Shown piece after piece: positions 55,201 to 63,064 of a stretch of 63,064 nucleotides of DNA (its first letter is position 1; each line of letters opens with the position of its first letter). The translations under genes were made by a program, and so were the position numbers. The stretch spans positions 1 to 63,064 of the forward strand of contig CAJTMC010000022.1 in assembly GCA_910577115.1 (NCBI GenBank), read 5' to 3'. The notes under the pieces are model-generated. The model was not told the origin of the DNA, did not search any database, and was given only the letters and a program-made list of their open reading frames with translations. The stretch comes from an uncultured Lachnospiraceae bacterium (GTDB lineage: Bacteria > Bacillota > Clostridia > Lachnospirales > Lachnospiraceae).

Positions 55201-55467
55201 ATGATTTCAAAGGAAAAGAAAACAGCAATTATTAATGAGTATGCAAGAACACCCGGCGACACCGGTTCACCGGAGGTACAGATTGCAGTATTGACAGCGA
55301 GAATACAGGAGCTTACAGAGCATCTGAAAGAGAATCAGAAAGATCATCATTCAAGAAGAGGTCTTTTGAAAATGGTAGGTCAGAGACGTGGTTTGCTTGG
55401 ATATTTAAAGAAAACCGACATTGAGAGATACCGCGCTCTGATAGAAAAGCTTGGTCTCAGAAAATAA
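55201..55467 (+). CDS. rpsO: 30S ribosomal protein S15
   Basis: The 88-residue protein is full length for S15. TPGDTGSPEVQIAVLTARIQ (about 18-37) and DHHSRRGLLKMVGQRRGLLG (about 49-68) are the rRNA-binding segments contacting helices 20-22 of 16S rRNA. TTGGAGGATTG precedes the ATG. The gene is followed by a terminator-like hairpin and then pnp, the usual rpsO-pnp order in bacteria. Confidence 0.98.
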   Translation: MISKEKKTAIINEYARTPGDTGSPEVQIAVLTARIQELTEHLKENQKDHHSRRGLLKMVGQRRGLLGYLKKTDIERYRALIEKLGLRK

Positions 55468-55481
55468 TAAGAGATTTTGGA

Positions 55482-55510
55482 GGAGCGGGTAAAATATATC
55501 CGCTCCTTTT
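55482..55510 (+). terminator. terminator/attenuator between rpsO and pnp
   Basis: GGAGCGG (55482-55488) pairs with CCGCTCC (55500-55506), followed by TTTT. Read-through is needed to express pnp from the rpsO promoter, as in other bacteria. Confidence 0.75.
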
Positions 55511-55560
55511 AATGCACACGAGCGCGTAATGGAAATGGGAATTAAAAAAGGAGATATGCA

Positions 55561-57687
55561 ATGGAATACATGACATTCAGTGAAAAGAAAGATAAGTCCT
55601 ACAAAGCATACAGCATGGAGCTTTCAGGACGTACACTCACTGTAGACATCGGCAGAGTGGCAGCGCAGGCAAACGGTGCGGCGCTTATGCATTACGGCGA
55701 TACCACAGTGCTTTGTACGGCAACGGCATCGGACAAGCCAAGAGACGGAATTGATTTCTTCCCTCTTTCTGTGGAGTATGAGGAGAAGCTCTATTCTGTA
55801 GGAAAGATACCGGGAGGGTTTAATAAGAGAGAGGGAAAGGCAAGCGAGAATGCAATTCTGACAAGCCGCGTAATTGACAGACCGATGCGCCCGCTCTTCC
55901 CGAAGGATTACAGAAATGATGTAACATTAAACAATATGGTAATGAGTGTAGATCCGCAGTGCCGTCCGGAGCTGGTGGCAATGATTGGTTCGGCGATTGT
56001 TACTTCAATATCGGATATACCCTTTGACGGTCCCTGCGCGACAACGCAGATGGGACTTGTAGACGGTGAGTTTGTGGTAAACCCCAATCAGGAGCAGTGG
56101 AAGAACGGCGATATGCAGCTTACTGTCGCATCGACAAGCCAGAAGGTGATCATGATTGAGGCAGGTGCAAACGAGGTTCCTGAGGATAAGATGATTGAGG
56201 CAATCTATCGGTGCCATGAAATGAATCAGACGATTATCGCTTTCATAAATCAGATTGTTGCCGAAGTAGGAAAGGCAAAGCATGAATATACAAGCTGTGC
56301 AATTCCCGAAGAGATGTTTGCAAAGATTAAGGAAATTGTTCCTCCCGAGGAGATGGAGGTTGCGGTATTTACAGATGAGAAGCAGGTAAGAGAAGAAAAT
56401 ATCAAGAAAATTACGGAAAAGCTTGAGGAGACATTTGCCGAGAACGAAGAATGGCTTGCTATTCTTGGTGAGGCAATTTACCAGTATCAGAAGAAGACGG
56501 TCAGAAAGATGATCCTGAAGGATCAGAAGCGTCCGGACGGCAGAAAGATTACACAGATTCGTCCGCTTGCGGCTGAAACAGACATTATTCCGAGAGTACA
56601 TGGTTCAGCGATGTTTACACGCGGACAGACACAGATCTGTACCGTTACGACACTGGCGCCGTTGTCAGAAGTTCAGCGAATTGACGGGCTTGACGAGAAT
56701 GAAACAAACAAGCGGTACATGCATCACTACAATTTCCCTTCTTATTCTGTCGGCGAGACAAAGCCGTCAAGAGGGCCGGGACGTCGTGAGATTGGACATG
56801 GGGCGCTTGCGGAGAAAGCGCTTATGCCGGTACTTCCTTCTGAGGAAGATTTCCCGTATGCAATCCGTACGGTTTCGGAGACCTTTGAGTCAAACGGTTC
56901 TACTTCACAGGGATCAATTTGTGCATCGACAATGTCTCTCATGGCAGCAGGTGTGCCAATCACAAAGCCGGTGGCAGGTATTTCCTGCGGTCTTGTGACA
57001 GGCGATACGGACGATGATTATATTGTATTGACAGATATTCAGGGACTTGAGGATTTCTTTGGCGATATGGACTTTAAGGTAGCCGGTACGAAAGACGGTA
57101 TTACGGCAATTCAGATGGATATCAAGATTCATGGACTGACAAGACCGATTGTCGAGGAAGCGATTGCCAAGACGAGAGATGCGAGAATGTATATTCTGAA
57201 TGAGATTATGCTGCCTTGCATCGCAGAGCCGAGACCGACAGTAGGCGAGTATGCGCCGAAGATTATCCAGACAAAGATTGATCCGGAGAAGATTGGCGAC
57301 GTGGTTGGTCAGAGAGGCAAGACCATCAATGCGATTATAGATCAGACCGGTGTTAAGATTGATATTTCCGACGACGGATTTGTGAGCATCTGCGGTACGG
57401 ATCAGACGATGATGGATAAGGCTTGTGAAATGATTAACATTATTACCACAGACTTTGAGGAAGGTCAGATCTTTAAGGGCAAGGTTGTGAGCATCAAGGA
57501 GTTTGGCGCGTTTATTGAGTTTGCTCCCGGAAAAGAGGGTATGGTTCACATCTCGAAGATTGCGAAGGAAAGAATTAACCATATTGAGGACGTGCTTACA
57601 CTTGGAGATACGGTGACGGTTGTATGTCTTGGTAAGGACAGAATGGGCAGAATCAGCTTCTCTATGAAGGATGTTGCACAGAACTAA
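55561..57687 (+). CDS. pnp: polyribonucleotide nucleotidyltransferase (PNPase)
   Basis: The 708-residue protein is full length. The order is RNase PH domain 1 (about 20-235), an all-helical linker, RNase PH domain 2 (about 325-555, with the phosphate-binding FESNGSTSQGSICAS and the TDIQGLEDFFGDMDFKVAGT block), a KH domain (KIGDVVGQRGKTINAI, near 579-594) and an S1 domain at the end (FKGKVVSIKEFGAFIEF onward). It degrades mRNA 3' to 5' using phosphate. AAAAAGGAGAT precedes ATG 55561. Confidence 0.98.
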   Translation: MEYMTFSEKKDKSYKAYSMELSGRTLTVDIGRVAAQANGAALMHYGDTTVLCTATASDKPRDGIDFFPLSVEYEEKLYSVGKIPGGFNKREGKASENAILTSRVIDRPMRPLFPKDYRNDVTLNNMVMSVDPQCRPELVAMIGSAIVTSISDIPFDGPCATTQMGLVDGEFVVNPNQEQWKNGDMQLTVASTSQKVIMIEAGANEVPEDKMIEAIYRCHEMNQTIIAFINQIVAEVGKAKHEYTSCAIPEEMFAKIKEIVPPEEMEVAVFTDEKQVREENIKKITEKLEETFAENEEWLAILGEAIYQYQKKTVRKMILKDQKRPDGRKITQIRPLAAETDIIPRVHGSAMFTRGQTQICTVTTLAPLSEVQRIDGLDENETNKRYMHHYNFPSYSVGETKPSRGPGRREIGHGALAEKALMPVLPSEEDFPYAIRTVSETFESNGSTSQGSICASTMSLMAAGVPITKPVAGISCGLVTGDTDDDYIVLTDIQGLEDFFGDMDFKVAGTKDGITAIQMDIKIHGLTRPIVEEAIAKTRDARMYILNEIMLPCIAEPRPTVGEYAPKIIQTKIDPEKIGDVVGQRGKTINAIIDQTGVKIDISDDGFVSICGTDQTMMDKACEMINIITTDFEEGQIFKGKVVSIKEFGAFIEFAPGKEGMVHISKIAKERINHIEDVLTLGDTVTVVCLGKDRMGRISFSMKDVAQN

Positions 57688-57709
57688 AAAATATAAATTT
57701 GATTTTGGG

Positions 57710-57737
57710 GACAGTCCGTTTTGGGCTGTCTTTTTTT
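57710..57737 (+). terminator. pnp terminator
   Basis: GACAGTCC (57710-57717) pairs with GGGCTGTC (57723-57730), including a G-T pair, and is followed by seven T. Confidence 0.88.
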
Positions 57738-57738
57738 G

Positions 57739-57767
57739 TGCAGGAGCGATATGCCCCTGCATTTTTT
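57739..57767 (+). terminator. second terminator after pnp
   Basis: TGCAGG (57739-57744) pairs with CCTGCA (57756-57761), followed by six T. It insulates the spoIIIA promoter. Confidence 0.7.
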
Positions 57768-57768
57768 G

Positions 57769-57796
57769 TAATATTTCTAAAAAGTGGACATATATT
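57769..57796 (+). promoter_or_regulatory. sigma-E-like promoter of the spoIIIA operon
   Basis: TAATATT (57769-57775) and CATATATT (57789-57796), 13 bp apart, resemble the sigma-E consensus KMATATT / CATACAnT. The spoIIIA operon is known to be sigma-E controlled in Bacillus and Clostridia. Confidence 0.65.
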
Positions 57797-57822
57797 GAGA
57801 TAAGGACAAAGGTGGTGGGAGC

Positions 57823-58752
57823 TTGGAGCTGGCAGAATTTTTTCCGGAACGGCTAAGGCAGAATTGGACAACGCTTGGCTTAGACAGCAAAACTGTGAGA
57901 GAAATCAGAATCAGAGTGGACAGAACGGTCAGGGTAATTGCGGAGTGTGAGGTAAGGCTATCCTTTGCGTATGGCGAGCGGGATCTTGAGGATATTTTCC
58001 GGTATCTGTGCAACGACTCGGTGTACGCATATGACGAAGAGCGCAGGCAAGGATATCTGACTGTGGAGGGAGGACATCGCGTGGGGATAACGGGAGAGAT
58101 TACGCGCGTTGAGGGCGGATATCTTGCAAAGTATATCCGATATATCAATATCCGGATTGCACATGAGAAGAAGGGGCTGGCGAAAGCAATTGCGCCGTAT
58201 CTGCATGGCATAAGCGGCAGAGGGCAGCCGTTTAATACGCTGATTATTTCACCGCCGGGTCTTGGGAAAACAACACTTCTTCGGGATCTGATCCGCATTG
58301 TGTCAAACGGGGAATGTGGCTTTGACGGATGCAGCGTTGGTGTCATTGACGAGCGGGGAGAGCTTGCCGGAGCGTATCGGGGAGGCGCGAGGCTGGACTG
58401 CGGCGAGCGTACGGACGTGGTTACGGGAGGTGACAAGGGATATGGCATCACAATTCTTGTGAGAACCTTTTCACCGCGGGTAATTGCAATCGACGAGATC
58501 GGAAAAGACAGCGATGCGGCGGCAATCATTCATGCAGGCGTAAGCGGCTGTGCGGTACTTGCAACGGCGCATGGCAGTTCGATAGAAGATGTAATGAAAA
58601 ACAGGAAGCTGGAGGAGCTGATACAGCTCCAGATTTTTGACAGGCTTTTGGTGCTGTCGTCAGACAGGAAGAATGCGCGTTATTTTGAAATTTTTGATCG
58701 GGAGGGAGTGCGGATATGTGGCAGAAGCTTGTTGCAGGAACCTGCGTTATGA
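57823..58752 (+). CDS. spoIIIAA: stage III sporulation protein AA (ATPase)
   Basis: The 309-residue mother-cell ATPase of the SpoIIIA-SpoIIQ channel is related to secretion ATPases. Walker A is SPPGLGKTTLLRDL (about 143-156), the Asp/Glu box is VIDERGELAGAYRG, and Walker B is VIAIDEIGKDSDA. TTG 57823 is the start, after AAAGGTGGTGGGAG. It begins the complete eight-gene operon and overlaps spoIIIAB by 37 nt. The channel links mother cell and forespore during engulfment and feeds late forespore gene expression. Confidence 0.95.
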   Translation: MELAEFFPERLRQNWTTLGLDSKTVREIRIRVDRTVRVIAECEVRLSFAYGERDLEDIFRYLCNDSVYAYDEERRQGYLTVEGGHRVGITGEITRVEGGYLAKYIRYINIRIAHEKKGLAKAIAPYLHGISGRGQPFNTLIISPPGLGKTTLLRDLIRIVSNGECGFDGCSVGVIDERGELAGAYRGGARLDCGERTDVVTGGDKGYGITILVRTFSPRVIAIDEIGKDSDAAAIIHAGVSGCAVLATAHGSSIEDVMKNRKLEELIQLQIFDRLLVLSSDRKNARYFEIFDREGVRICGRSLLQEPAL

Positions 58753-59234
58753 CAGGCGCGGTGGGATTTGGACTTGCATTGTGCGGGGAGCTTAGCAGTG
58801 AGATTTCACATCTGAAAAAGCAAAAGGAATTACTGCTTTACGTGATTGGCGAGATTACTTATCTTCACAGGCCGGCATCGGAAATTCTGCACATGGCGGC
58901 AGAGCGCATGGGTGAGCCATATGCGGCATTTTTAAGCAGCACATCGGCGCAGCTTGAGGAGAGAACCGGACGCACGCTTGCGGAGCTTTGGAATGAAAAT
59001 ATCGCATGTCTGAAGGAGAGCGATATCCCAAAGGAGGCATTGCGTTACATGGTGCGCATGGGTGCGTGCTTTGGCTGTGAGGGGGACAAGATGCAGATTG
59101 AGTATTTTCGCCTTTTTGAGCGGGAGCTTGATGAACGCATATCCGTTCTGAGCGCAAAGCGGAGCGAGAACAGCAGGTTAATCAGTGCGTTAAGTGCGCT
59201 TACCGGAGTGTTGTGTATTGTACTGTTTTTATAA
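58716..59234 (+). CDS. spoIIIAB: stage III sporulation protein AB
   Basis: The 172-residue protein has membrane segments at both ends (about 7-27 and 155-172) with a helical cytoplasmic region between, as in SpoIIIAB. It resembles the GspF-type platform proteins of type II secretion and probably contacts the ATPase AA. LLYVIGEITYLHRPASEIL near residues 42-60 is the typical block. The ATG lies inside the last codons of spoIIIAA, and GGGAGGGAG within that gene serves as its ribosome binding site. Confidence 0.94.
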   Translation: MWQKLVAGTCVMTGAVGFGLALCGELSSEISHLKKQKELLLYVIGEITYLHRPASEILHMAAERMGEPYAAFLSSTSAQLEERTGRTLAELWNENIACLKESDIPKEALRYMVRMGACFGCEGDKMQIEYFRLFERELDERISVLSAKRSENSRLISALSALTGVLCIVLFL

Positions 59235-59271
59235 TTTCCTGTGAATAGGGATTGTGGATGGGAGAAGAAGG

Positions 59272-59466
59272 ATGGAAGTAAGTCTGATTTTTAAGATTGC
59301 TGCGGTAGGTATCTTAATCACGATTTTAGGACAAGTGCTGAAACACAGCGGAAGGGAGGAGCATGCTTTCCTGATCAGCCTTGCGGGGCTTGTACTGGTG
59401 CTTTCGTGGATTGTTCCGTACATCTATGAGCTCTTTAACATGATACAGGATTTGTTTGGGTTGTGA
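59272..59466 (+). CDS. spoIIIAC: stage III sporulation protein AC
   Basis: The 64-residue protein has two membrane segments (about 4-22 and 34-56) and the family motif GILITILGQVLKHSGREEHA (about residues 12-31). Such small AC proteins pair with AD in the mother-cell membrane. ATG 59272 has GGGAGAAGAAGG upstream and gives the normal length, while the frame extends to GTG 59254. It is followed after 20 nt by spoIIIAD. Confidence 0.95.
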   Translation: MEVSLIFKIAAVGILITILGQVLKHSGREEHAFLISLAGLVLVLSWIVPYIYELFNMIQDLFGL

Positions 59467-59486
59467 GGAAATGGAGGTTATGTAGT

Positions 59487-59864
59487 ATGCTGCAAATCTG
59501 CGTGCTTGCAATAACGGGTCTGTTTGCCGCCCTGGTCATCAAAAAAGACAAGCCGGAGTATGCGTCGTTTATTATTATGCTGGTGGGATTTTTCATCGCA
59601 ATACGCGTGCTTTTGGTGCTTGAGGGTGTCGTGGAGGAGCTGGAAGGCTTTCAGGCATTAATCAGTCAGAATACGACCTATGTAAGACTGCTTTTAAAGC
59701 TTGTGGGCATTACATATGTATGTGATTTTGCGGCAAGTCTCAGCAAGGATGCGGGACATTCGGCGCTTGCAAACCACATAGAGCTTTTTGGAAAAATGGC
59801 GATTATGGCGGCGGGGCTTCCGGTCATTAAAATTATGATAGAAATGATTGAGGAAATCATGTGA
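59487..59864 (+). CDS. spoIIIAD: stage III sporulation protein AD
   Basis: The 125-residue membrane protein has three or four segments and the family block LVIKKDKPEYASFIIMLVGF (about residues 16-35) followed by FFIAIRVLLVLEGVVEELEG. ATG 59487 follows AATGGAGGTTATG and gives the normal length; the frame opens earlier, overlapping spoIIIAC. It is a mother-cell membrane component of the SpoIIIA channel. Confidence 0.95.
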   Translation: MLQICVLAITGLFAALVIKKDKPEYASFIIMLVGFFIAIRVLLVLEGVVEELEGFQALISQNTTYVRLLLKLVGITYVCDFAASLSKDAGHSALANHIELFGKMAIMAAGLPVIKIMIEMIEEIM

Positions 59865-59906
59865 AAAATTAATTCGCAGACAGAGTGAGGAGTATGGGTA
59901 ATTAAG

Positions 59907-60974
59907 ATGAATGAAGAGCTTAATTTATGGCAGGATATTCTTCCGGACCTTGATATGGTGGATCACCTTTTAAAAGAGCTGCTTCCACAAAAAAACATAA
60001 GTTCTATGAGCTTCATGGAAGACGTGCTTAAAGGAAACTGGGTGCTGGAGCCGGATTTGTTCTGGCAGTATATCAGAGAGGCTGCATTGGGAATGGTGGC
60101 GGATTGGAAGAGCTTATTTGTGTCTGTTTTGATACTATTTATTGCAGCGGCAGTGGTAAACGGTTTTATGCAGGCATTTCAACATAATGGGGCTGCACAT
60201 GCTGCGAGAACTTTTTTTATCCTGTGTGAACTTTTGGTGCTGGTCAATGCGTTTCGTGACGTGCTGGCGATTGTCAATGAGGCGATGGAGCGCATGCTGG
60301 AATTTTTGAAAATCATGCTTCCTGCTTATATGATTTGTATTGCGGCAGCAGGTTCCGGTCTTACGGCACTGATTTTCTATAAGCTGCTGCTGGGATTTTT
60401 ATGTCTGATTGAAGGCATCATTGCGGCATCGCTTGTGCCGATTGTGGAAGGGTATGTGATGCTTGGCGTTGTGGAAGGCATATGGGGGGAAGGACGCTTT
60501 AAGGGCATCATGGAAATTATAAAAAAGGTCGTACAGGGGATTATGAAGGGAATGATTGTTTTAATATCGGGAAGCAGTATTCTCCAGATTATAATAACAC
60601 CTGTAATGGATAAGGCAAATACGGCAGTAATACAAAAAACAGCAGGGGCAATTCCGGGAATTGGCGATCTTGTGGAGTCGGTGTCCAGTGTGACGCTTGC
60701 TTCTGCCATTGCAGTTAAGAACAGCTTGGGAGTGTTAATTCTTGTCGTGCTGGTTTTGCTGATTGCCGCGCCTGTGATTCGGGCTTTTATGATTATTGCC
60801 ATTATTAAGGTGAGCGGGGCGTTGGGAAGCATCTGCGGTGAAAAGCAAATGGTAAACTGTGTTACCTATATTTCCGATGCCGGAATGATGCTGCTGCGCC
60901 TTTTGATTACGGTAGCGACCTTGTTTTTTGTAACAATAGCAGTCGTCACAAATGCCACAAGCAGTGCGTTTTAA
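59907..60974 (+). CDS. spoIIIAE: stage III sporulation protein AE
   Basis: The 355-residue polytopic membrane protein has about eight segments in the C-terminal two thirds. GSGLTALIFYKLLLGFLCLI (about 149-168) and QKTAGAIPGIGDLVESVSSV (about 246-265) are characteristic. Bacillus SpoIIIAE is about 40 residues longer because of an N-terminal signal sequence, which is missing here; the protein starts directly with an acidic soluble stretch. AGTGAGGAG lies about 15 nt before ATG 59907, longer than usual, so a slightly earlier start cannot be ruled out. Confidence 0.94.
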   Translation: MNEELNLWQDILPDLDMVDHLLKELLPQKNISSMSFMEDVLKGNWVLEPDLFWQYIREAALGMVADWKSLFVSVLILFIAAAVVNGFMQAFQHNGAAHAARTFFILCELLVLVNAFRDVLAIVNEAMERMLEFLKIMLPAYMICIAAAGSGLTALIFYKLLLGFLCLIEGIIAASLVPIVEGYVMLGVVEGIWGEGRFKGIMEIIKKVVQGIMKGMIVLISGSSILQIIITPVMDKANTAVIQKTAGAIPGIGDLVESVSSVTLASAIAVKNSLGVLILVVLVLLIAAPVIRAFMIIAIIKVSGALGSICGEKQMVNCVTYISDAGMMLLRLLITVATLFFVTIAVVTNATSSAF

Positions 60975-60997
60975 TAAAAACAGCAGGAGGGATCGCA

Positions 60998-61396
60998 ATG
61001 GAACAGCTTACGGTAGAAATCAGAAAGCTTGTGTATACAGTCATATGCTTCCAGTGTCTTTTGCAGCTTACGGCAGGAAGCGCATATCAGCGGTATTTAA
61101 AGCTGTTTTCGTATTTCCTGACAATGTGCATGTGCTGCGGCGTCATTTATTCTTTTGTCGGACAGCTTGAGAACAGTTTGATGTCGGCGCAGCAGGTGTA
61201 TGACGAGTTTGAGCGCGAGTGGGGCGGGCTGACGGATATTGATCGCATCAGGGAGAGCAGCTCGTACTATACGGATCAGATATGGAACGGGAAAATCGTG
61301 GGAGACGCATATGAACAGTATTCGATAGGTGAGGGAGGGGAAGGCAATGCCGGATTGGATGAAGAACAGGCTTTTCAACGGACAGAGACCGAATAA
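60998..61396 (+). CDS. spoIIIAF: stage III sporulation protein AF
   Basis: The 132-residue protein has two N-terminal membrane segments (about 11-27 and 35-53) and a soluble C-terminal part, as in SpoIIIAF. RYLKLFSYFLTMCMCCGVIY near residues 30-49 is the conserved span. The C-terminal domain is shorter than in Bacillus. AGCAGGAGGGATC precedes the ATG. It overlaps spoIIIAG by 50 nt. Confidence 0.9.
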   Translation: MEQLTVEIRKLVYTVICFQCLLQLTAGSAYQRYLKLFSYFLTMCMCCGVIYSFVGQLENSLMSAQQVYDEFEREWGGLTDIDRIRESSSYYTDQIWNGKIVGDAYEQYSIGEGGEGNAGLDEEQAFQRTETE

Positions 61397-61922
61397 GGAG
61401 ATGATGCTTATCTTGTTTCTGAGTGGGATATTAATTTTTGTGATTTTACTGCCGGTTGATAAAAGTAACAGCATAAACAATAATAAAAATAGCAGTAGTT
61501 ATCAAAAGCGCATTGAGGATTCCGGATCGCAGACAGGCGCCGATGAGAAGAAGGTAAAGATTGCGGAAGAGATGAGCCTGCAGGAGTATAAGGAAATGCT
61601 GGAAACAGAGCTGGAGGAGTTCTTGTCCCGGGTGTCGGGGGTGGGGGAGGTGAAGGCGCTGATTTATGTAAAGGCATCGTGGGAATACCAGGTGGAGAAG
61701 GACGCAGAAAACAGGGCGGAGGTACAAAACGAGGAGACGGTCTATACGGTAAACGAATACGGTCAGGAGGTGCCGTTTGTAAAAAGCTATATCTGTCCGC
61801 AGATAGACGGCGTGGCGATTATGGCAAAGGGGGCGGAAAATGAGGAGGTGCGGGTAAGGCTGGTGCATCTGATTATGGCGCTTTACGGGCTTGAGGCAAA
61901 CAAAGTGGAAGTAATTAATTGA
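61347..61922 (+). CDS. spoIIIAG: stage III sporulation protein AG
   Basis: The 191-residue protein has a single N-terminal membrane anchor (about 19-36) and a ring-forming extracytoplasmic domain that assembles the large SpoIIIAG channel ring between mother cell and forespore. YKEMLETELEEFLSRVSGVG (about 81-100) with VKALIYVKASWEYQVEKDAE after it is the RBM fold start. ATG 61347 follows GAGGGAGGGGAAG, while the frame is open to GTG 61329. Confidence 0.93.
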   Translation: MPDWMKNRLFNGQRPNKEMMLILFLSGILIFVILLPVDKSNSINNNKNSSSYQKRIEDSGSQTGADEKKVKIAEEMSLQEYKEMLETELEEFLSRVSGVGEVKALIYVKASWEYQVEKDAENRAEVQNEETVYTVNEYGQEVPFVKSYICPQIDGVAIMAKGAENEEVRVRLVHLIMALYGLEANKVEVIN

Positions 61923-62020
61923 AAAATCATTTGATTATTCAATAAAAAAAATAAGTATATTGCCACAGCCTGTTGAATACTATATAAATAGCAAAGAGAA
62001 ACAAGGAAGGATATGGTTTG

Positions 62021-62830
62021 GTGAAAAAAATATTAAGAAAAAACCAGATTATGATTACGGCGCTGGCGGTAATGATAGCGGTTGCAGGGTATTTAAACTT
62101 TGCAGGCACGCGGATTGGCGAGGAGGACTTTATCTCCGTAGACGGCAGCAGCAGCGAGCTTACATATGAGATTTCAGACGAGGATATGTATGCCATATCA
62201 CTCAGGGAGGATACGGATGGGACGATTTCCGATTATTCGGAATATGCGCAGATTACGGGTACGGACGGGGATATTTTAAGTCTGGACAGTGATGATGCAA
62301 CCATTACGGAAAATTACTTAAGCAGCGGTATGGAAGTATCAACTCAGGGTGAGACAGGACTTATGGCAGCGGAGAGTACAGACAGTCATGGTGTGCTTGC
62401 GTCAAATGATGCCACGGAGGCAAATGTCATTGAGCAGGAAATCCCCGGAGAGGCAGTCTTTACAAGTGCATCGGGCGTTTCTACCCTTGCAGGCGCAAAG
62501 CTTTTAAAGGAGCAGACAAGGGCGCAGAATAAGGAAACTCTGTTGGAGATTATCAACAATGACAGTCTTACGGAGGACGCAAAGCAGGATGCAATTAACA
62601 GCATGATCGTGCTGACGGAAACGGCACAGAAGGAGTCGGACGCACAGCTTCTGCTTGAGGCAAAAGGCTATACGCAGACGGTTGTGAGCATCAGCGGCGA
62701 CGTTGCAGATGTCATGATTGAAGCGCCAAGTCTTACGGACGCGCAGACGGCACAGATTATCGACATTGTACAGAGAAAAACATCGATTGCGCCTGAGAAT
62801 ATTATCATTACGGTATCCGGCGCGGAATAG
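62021..62830 (+). CDS. spoIIIAH: stage III sporulation protein AH
   Basis: The protein is about 269 residues, with an N-terminal membrane anchor (about 9-28), a long low-complexity acidic linker rich in Ser, Thr, Asp and Glu (about 35-150), and a C-terminal RBM/YscJ-like domain (about 165-260) that binds SpoIIQ from the forespore side. NSMIVLTETAQKESDAQLLL and VVSISGDVADVMIEA are typical. The start is GTG 62021 or the adjacent TTG 62018 after AAGGAAGG. The 96-nt gap from spoIIIAG is larger than the others in the operon. Confidence 0.93.
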   Translation: MKKILRKNQIMITALAVMIAVAGYLNFAGTRIGEEDFISVDGSSSELTYEISDEDMYAISLREDTDGTISDYSEYAQITGTDGDILSLDSDDATITENYLSSGMEVSTQGETGLMAAESTDSHGVLASNDATEANVIEQEIPGEAVFTSASGVSTLAGAKLLKEQTRAQNKETLLEIINNDSLTEDAKQDAINSMIVLTETAQKESDAQLLLEAKGYTQTVVSISGDVADVMIEAPSLTDAQTAQIIDIVQRKTSIAPENIIITVSGAE

Positions 62831-62851
62831 GAGTAAAATAATACGGTATTG

Positions 62852-62885
62852 GGCAGAGGGCTTTTGGCTTTCTGCCTTATTTGTT
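62852..62885 (+). terminator. terminator of the spoIIIA operon
   Basis: GGCAGA (62852-62857) pairs with TCTGCC (62871-62876), followed by TTATTTGTTTT. The stem is short, but it sits 21 nt after the spoIIIAH stop. Confidence 0.6.
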
Positions 62886-63030
62886 TTCCAAGCATTTCTT
62901 AATTTATAAGACCTGTTGGTATTATCAAATTTTTTCCTTCTTATCATATTACTTTGGCGGTTAAAAATCGACAATGCCTGTGGCTTTTCGGATGAATATC
63001 TGGTATCATATAGTTATGGAGATAATTAAT

Positions 63031-63064
63031 TTGAAAACGGTATCGCCCGAAACAAGAAAAATCA
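63031..63064 (+). CDS. start of an unidentified gene, cut by the window edge
   Basis: TTG 63031 follows ATGGAG at 9 nt and opens a frame, MKTVSPETRKI, that runs to the edge. A -10-like TATCAT lies at 63005-63010. ATG 63016 in the same frame is an alternative start. Eleven residues are too few to name a family. Confidence 0.35.
   Translation, partial: MKTVSPETRKI

Overview
The window reads as chromosomal DNA of a spore-forming, strictly anaerobic Firmicute, most likely a gut Lachnospiraceae (Clostridia). This is an inference. It rests on a complete spoIIIAA-AH operon, AGGAGG-type ribosome binding sites, a CIRCE-controlled groESL operon, a two-gene minimal SUF (SMS) iron-sulfur locus, a stand-alone pyruvate-formate-lyase repair domain, a GH94 cellobiose phosphorylase with its ABC importer, and AgrC/AgrA-type signalling. 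I see no rRNA, tRNA, CRISPR array, insertion sequence or prophage.

Layout. 1-1.4 kb: the end of an FtsX/BceB-like permease and a decayed ABC ATPase. 1.6-4.5 kb: a PfkB-type kinase, then an Lsa-type ABC-F gene behind a leader with a three-codon uORF (MRL) inside a terminator stem. 4.6-6.4 kb: an ECF sigma and putative anti-sigma pair. 6.4-8.6 kb (minus): a PdaA-like deacetylase and a TPR protein. 8.9-14.3 kb: ATP-grasp, AraC, MATE, Nudix, a membrane-anchored protein and a YbaK-type deacylase. 14.4-21.8 kb: a cellobiose locus, with GH94 phosphorylase divergent from a LacI regulator, lipoprotein and two permeases; a shared 17-bp operator lies in both promoters. 21.9-25.2 kb: a terminator-bounded operon of an IbrA-like PP-loop protein, an IbrB/ParB-like protein and a Sel1-repeat protein.

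25.2-31.3 kb: a soluble chemoreceptor with a CZB domain, a second ABC-F with one degenerate ATP site, a PHP-HAD fusion and a degenerate GGDEF protein. 31.4-34.7 kb: groES-groEL, a Crp/Fnr regulator 3 nt after groEL, and grcA with a Crp/Fnr-like palindrome at about -41.5. 34.9-38 kb: NfeD, a stomatin-like protein and a LytTR two-component pair. 38-40.3 kb: smsC-smsB and a nitroreductase. 40.3-42.5 kb: a membrane protein, an oxidoreductase and KptA.

42.5-49.8 kb: a BlaR1/BlaI sensor-repressor whose operator sequence occurs three times in front of a large duplicated-domain lipoprotein; between them sits an AgrC/AgrA pair divergent from two tiny genes. 49.9-54.7 kb: a UppS-like prenyltransferase, an autoregulated TetR-MATE pair, a 197-bp duplicated Nudix fragment, an MBL-fold hydrolase and a 2H phosphoesterase. 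54.7-63 kb: a small frameshifted gene, rpsO with a structured leader, pnp and the spoIIIA operon behind a sigma-E-like promoter.

The strongest candidates for under-described biology are the IbrA-IbrB-Sel1 operon, the BlaI-controlled lipoprotein, the MRL attenuator, the Crp/Fnr-grcA module and the two small genes opposite the AgrCA pair. All coordinates were read by eye, and every function is assigned from motif recognition without database searches.
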